DNA of 11,161 bases from CAYLNH01 sp964384625. Lineage in GTDB: Bacteria; Verrucomicrobiota; Lentisphaeria; JABSQK01. The position numbers were made by a program, and so were the translations under genes. Within the stretch, counting starts at the first letter, position 1, and every line of letters starts with the position of its first letter. Below are positions 6,370 through 11,161 of this stretch, piece by piece. The notes beneath the pieces are model-generated. The model saw nothing but the letters and a program-made list of their open reading frames with translations, did not search any database and was not told where the DNA came from. The stretch spans positions 1 to 11,161 of the forward strand of contig CAYLNH010000241.1 of assembly GCA_964384625.1 (NCBI GenBank), in the 5' to 3' direction.

Positions 6370-6398
6370 ATTGTAAGCTATGGCGGAATCCGATACAA
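6370..6398 (-). promoter_or_regulatory. Candidate murD promoter
   Basis: On the minus strand, TTGTAT (6393-6398, 3/6 to the -35 consensus) is followed after exactly 17 nt by TACAAT (6370-6375, 5/6 to the -10). The predicted start near 6363 gives a leader of about 250 nt that would contain both the REP-like cluster and the phased repeat array. A promoter nearer murD cannot be excluded. Confidence 0.4.
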
Positions 6399-6820
6399 GA
6401 AAATTTCCTCCTTTTTTGTGAAGGCCTGCGGGCGGAACGTCTTTCTATCGGCTTAACCACTTGTCAGCATTGATGTTGCGGAGATCTGCGGGCAAACAGA
6501 AAGTTTTCCGGGACGATCGCGCGAAGGCGTTGGCGCGGTCGCGGTTGGCGGCCTTGACAAGTGCCGGTGGACGGCGGTACTGCCGCCGCAGTCGCGCAAA
6601 ATCCCCGCCGTCTGCCGCGTTGGCGTCGACCTTGCCGCGGCGGCGGTTTCACGGCGTCCGTTCCTGCTATTGACAGGGCTGTTGCTGCGGCGATCGGCCG
6701 TCCTTTCCCGGCGAGGGTTCAAGCAGCGCTTGACGAGCAGAGGTCCAGGGCGCCGGATGACCGGGATTTGCCGCCTTGCTTTTCTCGCCGGGCCCGCCAC
6801 CGTATGGCCGCACGCATTAC

Positions 6821-6826
6821 GGAGAG
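6821..6826 (+). promoter_or_regulatory. nagB: nagB ribosome binding site
   Basis: GGAGAG lies 7 nt before the ATG at 6834. It decides the start: the frame stays open upstream to 6561, but those codons give an Arg-rich sequence unlike any NagB, and NagB homology begins at this ATG. Confidence 0.8.
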
Positions 6827-6833
6827 ACATTGT

Positions 6834-7619
6834 ATGGAAGTCATTATACAGCCGGACGCGACAGCGGCGGTTGCGCTTTGCGGCCGGATCATGGCCCGGC
6901 GGATTCGGGAGACCCCGGCGCTCGTTCTGGGACTGGCCACGGGCCGGACCATGGAGCCGCTGTATGCGGACCTGGTTCGCCGGCATCAGGACGCCGGTTT
7001 GTGTTTCAAGCAGGTGACCACGTTCAACCTGGACGAATATGTCGGCTTGCCGCCCGAGCACCCGCAATCTTATCGCTACTACATGAATGAGCATCTGTTC
7101 GACCGGGTGGACATCGACAAAGCGAATACCCACTTGCCGGACGGCATGGCGAGCGATATCCCCGCCGCCTGCGCCGCCTACGAACAGCGCATCAAGGACG
7201 CCGGCGGCATCGACCTGCAGCTCCTGGGCATCGGCAGCGACGGCCATGTCGGCTTCAACGAACCGGGATCGTCACTGCGCTCCATCACTCGCCACAAGAC
7301 GCTGAACGAGAAGACCGTTGAACAGAACAGCCCGTTGTTCGAGCGGGCCGAGGACATGCCGACCGATGCGCTGACCATGGGGATGGGCACGATTCTGGCG
7401 GCGCGCTACTGCCTGATGCTGGTGACCGGCGCCGACAAAGCCGGCATTGTCGCCCGCGCCCTGGAAGGGCCGGTGACGTCCATGGTAACCGCCAGCGCCA
7501 TGCAGCTCCACCCGGACTTCGCCGTCATCCTCGATGCGGCGGCTGCCGCCGAGCTGCAGCTTTACGACTACTACAAGTGGGCCTACGACCACAAACCCGA
7601 ATGGCAGCGACTGGACTGA
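6834..7619 (+). CDS. nagB: Glucosamine-6-phosphate deaminase
   Basis: NagB converts glucosamine-6-phosphate to fructose-6-phosphate and ammonia in the cytoplasm, linking amino sugars to glycolysis. The 261 residues compare with 266 in E. coli. The phosphate loop is GLATGRTM (33-40). Catalytic residues align with a constant offset of 5 from E. coli: Asp67 in FNLDEYVGL (Asp72), Asp136 and His138 in GIGSDGH (Asp141, His143) and Glu143 in FNEP (Glu148). The residues that bind the allosteric activator GlcNAc-6-P in E. coli also appear conserved: Ser146, Ser147, Arg153 and Lys155, suggesting allosteric control. No nagA, nagC or PTS gene is in view. Two downstream genes follow at 11 and 4 nt and are probably co-transcribed. 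Family assignment is firm; distinguishing deaminase from closely related 6-phosphogluconolactonase-like proteins is secured by the DEY and DGH/NEP motifs. Confidence 0.96.
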   Translation: MEVIIQPDATAAVALCGRIMARRIRETPALVLGLATGRTMEPLYADLVRRHQDAGLCFKQVTTFNLDEYVGLPPEHPQSYRYYMNEHLFDRVDIDKANTHLPDGMASDIPAACAAYEQRIKDAGGIDLQLLGIGSDGHVGFNEPGSSLRSITRHKTLNEKTVEQNSPLFERAEDMPTDALTMGMGTILAARYCLMLVTGADKAGIVARALEGPVTSMVTASAMQLHPDFAVILDAAAAAELQLYDYYKWAYDHKPEWQRLD

Positions 7620-7630
7620 GGCAGCCGATC

Positions 7631-7912
7631 ATGCAAAAGAAAGAACTCGTCTTCATCACGGTCATCGGTCAGGACCAGAAGGGCATTGTCGCCCGGGTCT
7701 CCACCTATCTGGCCAAGGCCGACATCAATATTCTCGACATCTCGCAGAACATCACCGAAGGCTATTTTGTGATGACAATGGTTGTCGATGTCTCCGATAC
7801 GAGGCGGTCGCTGGAAAAGGTGGCGGCGGACCTGAACGTGATCGGGGTGGATATGGGCTTGCGCATTCAGGTGCAGCACGAGAATATCTTCACGATGATG
7901 CACAGGGTCTGA
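7631..7912 (+). CDS. ACT-domain protein, UPF0237 family
   Basis: A 93-residue protein that is essentially a single ACT domain: FITVIGQDQKGIVARVSTYL (8-27) with the ligand-loop pattern GxDxxGIVA, then INILDISQNITEGYFVMTM. ACT domains bind small ligands, often amino acids, at dimer interfaces. The family has been solved from Streptococcus pneumoniae (SP_0238) and, as far as known, is typically encoded next to a UPF0210 gene, as here. The C-terminus (HENIFTMMHRV) is the normal family ending. The start at 7631 is favoured because the domain begins there and a GAGG overlapping the nagB stop lies 9 nt upstream; the open frame extends to 7577, inside nagB. The ligand is unknown; it may sense a metabolite for its UPF0210 partner. 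Confidence 0.92.
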   Translation: MQKKELVFITVIGQDQKGIVARVSTYLAKADINILDISQNITEGYFVMTMVVDVSDTRRSLEKVAADLNVIGVDMGLRIQVQHENIFTMMHRV

Positions 7913-7916
7913 AGCC

Positions 7917-9275
7917 ATGCCGATCAGTTCCCGCGAGATCTTCGAAACCGCCGGCATGATCCTGTTTCACAATCTGGACATCCGGACAACGACGCTGGGG
8001 ATCAATCTCAAGGATTGCGTCGACAGCCACTTCCCGACCTTCAAGAAGAAGGTCCGCAACAAGATTGTCCCGCGCGCCAGACAACTGGTTGCCGAATCCC
8101 GCAAACTCGAGGTGAAGTACGGCGTGCCGATCGTCAACAAACGAGTCAGCGTCACTCCGGTCAGTCTGATCATGGAAAGCCACGCCACCCGCACCAAGTA
8201 TCTGCAGATGGCCCGGACTCTGGACCGGGCGGCGAAGCAGGCCGGGGTCGACTTCATCGGCGGCTTCGGCGCCCTGGTCCAGAAGGGCATGACCAAATCC
8301 GAGCAGATCCTGATGGAAGTGTTGCCGGAAGTTCTGGCGTCGACCGAACGCGTCTGCTCCTTCCTGAATGTCGGGTCCAATACGACCGGCATGAATCTGG
8401 ACGCCGTGAATCGGCTGGGACCGATGCTGAAGGACGCCGCGGCACGCTCCGGGAACGGGTTGGCTTGTGCCAAGTTCGTCGCTTTCGTCAACGCCCCCGA
8501 GGACAATCCCTTTATGGCCGGCGCCTTCCACGGTGTCGGCGAAGGCGATTTCACCATCAACATCGGCATCAGCGGCCCCGGCGTGGTCCGCGCGGTCGTC
8601 GACCGCAATCGCGACGGCGATCTGACGCAGCTTTCGGAGGTGATCAAGCGCACCACCTTCAAAGTCACGCGCGCCGGCGAGTTGATCGGCCGCGAACTGG
8701 CGGCCAATCTGGAGATCCCCTTCGGCGTGGTCGATATTTCACTGGCGTCCACCACGGCCGCCGGAGACTCCGTTGCCCGGGTTCTGGAGGGCTTCGGCAT
8801 TGAACGCGTCGGCGCCCACGGCACGACCCTGGCACTGGCTCTGATGATAGACGCCGTCAAGAAAGGCGGCGCCATGGCCAGCGGCAATGTCGGCGGCCTC
8901 AGCGGCACCTTCATCCCTGTCAGTGAAGACCAGGGCATGATCGAGGCCGTTCAGGAAGGCGCACTCAGCCTGGACAAACTGGAGGCGTTGACCGCGGTCT
9001 GTTCGGTGGGGCTGGATATGTTCGCGATCCCCGGGGATACCCCGGCCGAAACGATCAGCGCCATGATCGCCGATGAACTGGCCATCGGCGTGGTCAACAA
9101 CAAGACCACGGCGGTCCGTGTCATTCCGGTGCCCGGCAAGACTGCCGGCAGTATCGTGACGTTCGGCGGACTGCTGGGGTCGGCGCCGGTGATGGCAGTC
9201 AACCGATTCTCGGCCGCCGACTTCATGCGTCGCGGCGGCCGTCTGCCCGCGCCCGTGACCAGCATGCGGAACTAA
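7917..9275 (+). CDS. UPF0210/DUF711 family protein
   Basis: A full-length 452-residue member of UPF0210 (DUF711), a family structurally related to pyruvate formate-lyase-like folds but without an assigned reaction. Diagnostic stretches: MILFHNLDIRTTTLGINL (14-31), SNTTGMNLDAVNRLG (154-168), ISGPGVVRAV (218-227), TTAAGDSVARVLEGFG (279-294), RVGAHGTTLALALMIDAVKKGG (297-318, typical of the family), GNVGGLSGTFIPVSEDQGMI (323-342), VGLDMFAIPGDT (364-375) and NNKTTAVRVIP (394-404). No signal peptide or membrane segment, so cytoplasmic. It starts 4 nt after the UPF0237 stop and is presumably translationally linked, supporting a two-protein system; a recognisable ribosome binding site is lacking, which fits coupling. 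Association with nagB is the unusual element. Function remains unknown; a radical or lyase reaction should not be assumed. Confidence 0.94.
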   Translation: MPISSREIFETAGMILFHNLDIRTTTLGINLKDCVDSHFPTFKKKVRNKIVPRARQLVAESRKLEVKYGVPIVNKRVSVTPVSLIMESHATRTKYLQMARTLDRAAKQAGVDFIGGFGALVQKGMTKSEQILMEVLPEVLASTERVCSFLNVGSNTTGMNLDAVNRLGPMLKDAAARSGNGLACAKFVAFVNAPEDNPFMAGAFHGVGEGDFTINIGISGPGVVRAVVDRNRDGDLTQLSEVIKRTTFKVTRAGELIGRELAANLEIPFGVVDISLASTTAAGDSVARVLEGFGIERVGAHGTTLALALMIDAVKKGGAMASGNVGGLSGTFIPVSEDQGMIEAVQEGALSLDKLEALTAVCSVGLDMFAIPGDTPAETISAMIADELAIGVVNNKTTAVRVIPVPGKTAGSIVTFGGLLGSAPVMAVNRFSAADFMRRGGRLPAPVTSMRN

Positions 9276-9612
9276 TCCCGAATGACGCTGACCGGCGCTG
9301 GGTTCAGGATGTCCTGGTCCGGGTCGGAGTTGCCGGTCAATCCGTTCCCTGCTGCCTGCGGCGGCCACCGGCCTTCGGCCCGTCACTGCCGCCGGTGTGC
9401 GCCTCCGAGACCCATGATGCGGGCTTTCGCTCTGCCGGAGCTGCCGTCCCGCAGAGGCCGGCTGCCAGGAACGCCCGGCGGCGGGACTCCGGCCGGACGG
9501 CTCTGTCGCGGCAATGCAGTTCGTCGAGTTTCTGCCTCCGGAAAGCACACTGTCGGAACCAAGGCCCCGCCCAGACATAACGTTGTCCGGGGCATTGCCC
9601 CGGAGATGTTGA
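9276..9612. other. 337-bp gap between convergent genes
   Basis: No credible gene is seen; open frames in both directions are Arg/Pro/Gly-rich and unsupported by ribosome binding sites. It holds several GC-rich inverted repeats: CACCGGC (9366-9372) with GCCGGTG (9391-9397), a GGCC-TTC-GGCC motif inside that arm, and the hairpin at 9586-9604. These are more compatible with transcription stop or bidirectional termination than with coding. None has a T run. Confidence 0.55.
9586..9604 (-). terminator. Possible terminator of the nitroreductase gene
   Basis: An 8-bp stem (TCCGGGGC with GCCCCGGA) around an ATT loop lies 9 nt after the nitroreductase stop. The position fits a terminator, and it would also serve the convergent UPF0210 transcript, but neither strand has a clear U tract. 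Confidence 0.45.
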
Positions 9613-10152
9613 TTACGATGGGGAGTAGCCGTTCCACGACACGATGGACTCCAGCGGCTTGCGCCCGCCTTTGTCGGGCGGCTGGGAATCGTGGCGGTCC
9701 GGCGCACAGAGGTCCTTCGCCGGATAACCGATGGGCAGCAGGGCGATCGGCTCCAGATGATCCGGCAGCTGCAGGGCGCCGGCAACATCCATCGGGTTGA
9801 ACCAGCAGACCCAGCACGTGCCCAATCCGACTTCCGCCGCGGCCAGCGTCATGTGATCGACGGCGATTGCCAGATCAATGTCTGTATGGTCTTTGCCGTC
9901 CTTGCGGCGCCAGGCCTGTTTGTGATCGCCGCAGCAGACGATCACCGCCGGTGCCTTTGCATGCCAGCCGCTGAGGACCTCGTTTTTCACCTCCGGGGCT
10001 TCCAGCACGATAAAATGCCACGGCTGATTGTTGCACGCCGACGGCGCCACCCGGGCTGCCTCGAGTACGTCCAACAGCACGGCCTTGGGTATCGCACGAT
10101 CGTCAAACTTGCGGACGGAACAGCGTTGTCGCATCAAATCCAGAACGCCCAT
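9613..10152 (-). CDS. Nitroreductase family FMN-dependent oxidoreductase
   Basis: A 179-residue protein of the nitroreductase superfamily, which uses FMN and NAD(P)H to reduce nitro compounds, quinones or enones in the cytoplasm, usually as a dimer. Evidence: the N-terminal FMN-phosphate motif RCSVRKF (10-16), AARVAPSACNNQPWHFIVL (32-50), the AAEVGLGTCW region (105-114), LLPIGYP (138-144) and the closing RKPLESIV (164-171). It is at the short end for the family. The stretch TCWVCWFNP (112-120) carries two cysteines near the expected flavin face, a feature of some subfamilies. The start at 10152 has GGAG within AAGGGAGAGAG, 6 nt upstream, and homology begins there; the frame stays open to 10332, overrunning the neighbour's stop. 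It is convergent with the UPF0210 gene. The physiological substrate is unknown; a BluB-like or detoxification role is not shown. Confidence 0.93.
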   Translation of the reverse strand: MGVLDLMRQRCSVRKFDDRAIPKAVLLDVLEAARVAPSACNNQPWHFIVLEAPEVKNEVLSGWHAKAPAVIVCCGDHKQAWRRKDGKDHTDIDLAIAVDHMTLAAAEVGLGTCWVCWFNPMDVAGALQLPDHLEPIALLPIGYPAKDLCAPDRHDSQPPDKGGRKPLESIVSWNGYSPS

Positions 10153-10306
10153 GTCTCTCTCCCTTGTGTGGTTCACAGGTTTGCGGCGCATCAACCTACC
10201 TTGGCGCAGTTGAGTACGCAATCGCTGTCTGGGAACCCTCAGTCGCGATGAATCGGGATTCGGCAACGGTGGCCGATCGGCCCCCGGCGGTGTCGCGCGG
10301 CTGTAG

Positions 10307-10966
10307 TTACAGCACGTCCCACACCGGCACATTCAGGAACTGCCCGAGTTGCTGACCATCCTCCTGGATGCGGCGGCGCTTGCCGTGGTCAACAACATTG
10401 ATACGCGTACCGTCGTGCAGCACCAGGTTCAGTTCGTAGCTGTAGTAGGAGGATTTGTTGCCGCGGCAATACTCTCGAAGAAGCTGAATGGCGTGGACGT
10501 CCTCGAGCTTGCACATATCCTTCGGGTTGCCGTCGCGCATGCCGGGAATCGGCTCTTTGCGGCCGCGCCAGTAGTAGCCGAGCCGCTTGTCGAACACCCG
10601 TGGTGTGGTCCAGCTCCGCCAGATGAAGAAGCCGACCGAGGTGAAGACCCCGCCGAACACAAACGCAAACAGCAGCAGGATATACTGCCCCGAGTTGATC
10701 GCGCCCACAGTCAGGCCGATCAACGCGGCGATCCCGACGACCATGAAGATCCCGGGAAACAGCAGCGCCAGCAGATTCACCTTGAACTGCACCCGTTCAT
10801 GTGAGACCTCGCGCAGCGAATGCGTCCCGACATTGGTGCCGCCGCCTTTCGCCGGTCCCCATTCGATTCGCTCCGCCAGTGGGTCGTTGAATTGTGCCGG
10901 GTCGAACCTCGGCCCGCGGTCAACCAGGTTTTCCGCCATTTCTTTCAGTTTGTCCAGGAATCCCAT
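10307..10966 (-). CDS. Two-helix membrane protein of unknown function
   Basis: A 219-residue protein. The N-terminus (1-60) is charged and soluble. Two membrane segments lie at about 64-88 (NLLALLFPGIFMVVGIAALI) and 93-117, forming a hairpin. The soluble C-terminal part (120-219) has a pattern recurring in many bacterial membrane proteins: SYELNLVLHDGTRINVVDHG (176-195) followed by LGQFLNVPVWD (207-217). This resembles the beta-stranded PH-like domain that follows two helices in DUF3592-like or YcxB-like proteins, but no firm family name can be given. There is no signal peptide, so both ends are probably cytoplasmic. The ATG at 10966 has AGGAGG (10971-10976) with about 4 nt spacing. A perfect -10 box is nearby. 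The 154-bp gap to the nitroreductase makes separate transcription likely but not certain. Confidence 0.82.
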   Translation of the reverse strand: MGFLDKLKEMAENLVDRGPRFDPAQFNDPLAERIEWGPAKGGGTNVGTHSLREVSHERVQFKVNLLALLFPGIFMVVGIAALIGLTVGAINSGQYILLLFAFVFGGVFTSVGFFIWRSWTTPRVFDKRLGYYWRGRKEPIPGMRDGNPKDMCKLEDVHAIQLLREYCRGNKSSYYSYELNLVLHDGTRINVVDHGKRRRIQEDGQQLGQFLNVPVWDVL

Positions 10967-10994
10967 GCGTCCTCCTCTGCCGATGGATTACTCT

Positions 10995-11025
10995 ATTATA
11001 CGCCCGAATCCCCCACTTCTGCCAG
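10995..11025 (-). promoter_or_regulatory. Candidate promoter of the membrane protein gene
   Basis: On the minus strand a perfect TATAAT (10995-11000) lies 28 nt upstream of the ATG at 10966. The best -35 is CTGGCA (11020-11025, 4/6) with a long 19-nt spacer, so activator help may be needed. The predicted leader is very short, about 20 nt. Confidence 0.5.
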
Positions 11026-11052
11026 TGAAATCCCCGATCGAGTCGTAATGCG

Positions 11053-11160
11053 TCAGTGACGGGGGGCGGTCCAAGGCGATGTTCCACCACCGACAGGCTT
11101 GTCGATGTTGGAGCGGATCTTCCAATGTAGCGGGATGGGGGCATTCGTTGCAACCAGTTT
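11053..11160 (-). other. Possible C-terminal end of a gene running in from the right edge
   Basis: One minus-strand frame is open from the window edge to a TGA at 11055-11053 and would encode 35 residues, including VATNAPIPLHWKIRSN and ending TAPRH. Third positions are moderately GC-rich, as in neighbouring genes. No motif is recognised, so this is a tentative partial gene only; two other frames here are also open. Confidence 0.2.
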
Positions 11161-11161
11161 G

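Larger units (their letters stand above)
6114..6833. other. 720-bp divergent intergenic region between murD and nagB
   Basis: No convincing gene is present. Open frames here encode Arg/Pro-rich, low-complexity translations without ribosome binding sites. The murD side holds the phased TGTNNNCAA array (6184-6251), the GCCTCCT/TGTCGC repeats (6271-6332), a promoter candidate (6370-6398) and an A/T-rich patch (6391-6422). The nagB side (6430-6820) is GC-rich, with a small hairpin CGGCGG-TACTG-CCGCCG near 6571-6588. TTGACA hexamers at 6554-6559 and 6670-6675 lack convincing -10 partners, so the nagB promoter is not located. Confidence 0.7.

Noticed and set aside
6114..6371. 86-residue N-terminal extension of MurD
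   Set aside because: The extra residues are Cys/Arg/Pro-rich, overlie the phased repeats and REP-like cluster, and MurD homology starts only at the ATG at 6113.
23..6473. Very long plus-strand open frames (23-1186, 1435-3078, 3478-4761, 4758-6473) opposite the minus-strand genes
   Set aside because: They lie antisense to clearly recognisable genes, their translations are low-complexity, and GC-rich codon use suppresses stops on the opposite strand. The ribosome-binding-like AGGAG before 23 is coincidental.
6561..6833. N-terminal extension of NagB
   Set aside because: The sequence is Arg-rich and not NagB-like. GGAGAG at 6821-6826 supports the ATG at 6834.
6453..7247. 264-residue minus-strand open frame across nagB
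   Set aside because: It is antisense to the well-supported nagB, and its translation has no recognisable domain.
10300..10313. Palindrome GCTGTAGTTACAGC at the stop of the membrane protein gene
   Set aside because: The arms leave a 2-nt loop (about 4 nt if one pair opens), there is no T run, and it overlaps the stop codon; a terminator cannot be claimed.
10153..10332. 60-residue N-terminal extension of the nitroreductase
   Set aside because: The extension is Arg/Pro-rich, overlaps the neighbouring gene's stop and lacks family similarity. The ATG at 10152 has a good ribosome binding site.
1..11161. CRISPR, tRNA, rRNA, riboswitch, insertion sequence or phage features
   Set aside because: No spacer-repeat array, no tRNA-like cloverleaf, no transposase or integrase motifs, and no recognised riboswitch core were seen by eye. 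Small RNAs cannot be excluded without a covariance-model search.

Overview
The window reads as bacterial chromosome with high G+C (about 60% by eye) and strong AGGAG-type ribosome binding sites. It is gene-dense, with short operons and their own terminators. No phage, transposase, rRNA, tRNA or CRISPR feature was seen. Taxonomy cannot be fixed from the sequence. A murD followed by a LysM lipoprotein, a UPF0237/UPF0210 pair, and a DegT plus Gfo/Idh/MocA sugar-modification pair would fit the Planctomycetes/Verrucomicrobia/Lentisphaerae group, but this is only a weak guess.

Left half (95-6113), all on the minus strand, in three transcription units. (1) A DegT/DnrJ/EryC1/StrS-type PLP aminotransferase (1267-2388) is followed by a Gfo/Idh/MocA oxidoreductase (95-1159), a pair that suggests making an amino sugar by oxidation then transamination. 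The 107-bp spacer between them holds two different short tandem-repeat arrays. (2) A small secreted coiled-coil protein with a lysine-rich tail (2601-3059) has its own near-perfect intrinsic terminator and a small upstream ORF. (3) murD (4722-6113) overlaps by ATGA with a five-LysM lipoprotein gene (3313-4725). It ends in a 13-bp hairpin and forms a cell-wall unit.

Centre (6114-6833): a 720-bp divergent intergenic region between murD and nagB. It has no convincing gene but much structure: six head-to-tail TGTNNNCAA units at 11/12-bp spacing that resemble degenerate DnaA boxes, a GCCTCCT...TGTCGC repeat cluster resembling a REP-type element, an A/T-rich patch, and a plausible murD promoter.

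Right half: a plus-strand operon of nagB (6834-7619), an ACT-domain UPF0237 protein (7631-7912) and a UPF0210/DUF711 protein (7917-9275). Next come a convergent 337-bp non-coding gap, then a minus-strand nitroreductase (9613-10152) and a two-helix membrane protein (10307-10966) with a perfect TATAAT -10 box.

Together the region leans towards amino-sugar and cell-envelope metabolism: NagB returns glucosamine-6-P to glycolysis, MurD builds the peptidoglycan stem peptide, the LysM lipoprotein binds the finished wall, and the DegT/Gfo pair likely makes a surface sugar. The strongest candidates for something undescribed are the phased repeat array at 6184-6251, the linkage of nagB to the UPF0237/UPF0210 pair, and the translational coupling of murD to a multi-LysM lipoprotein.
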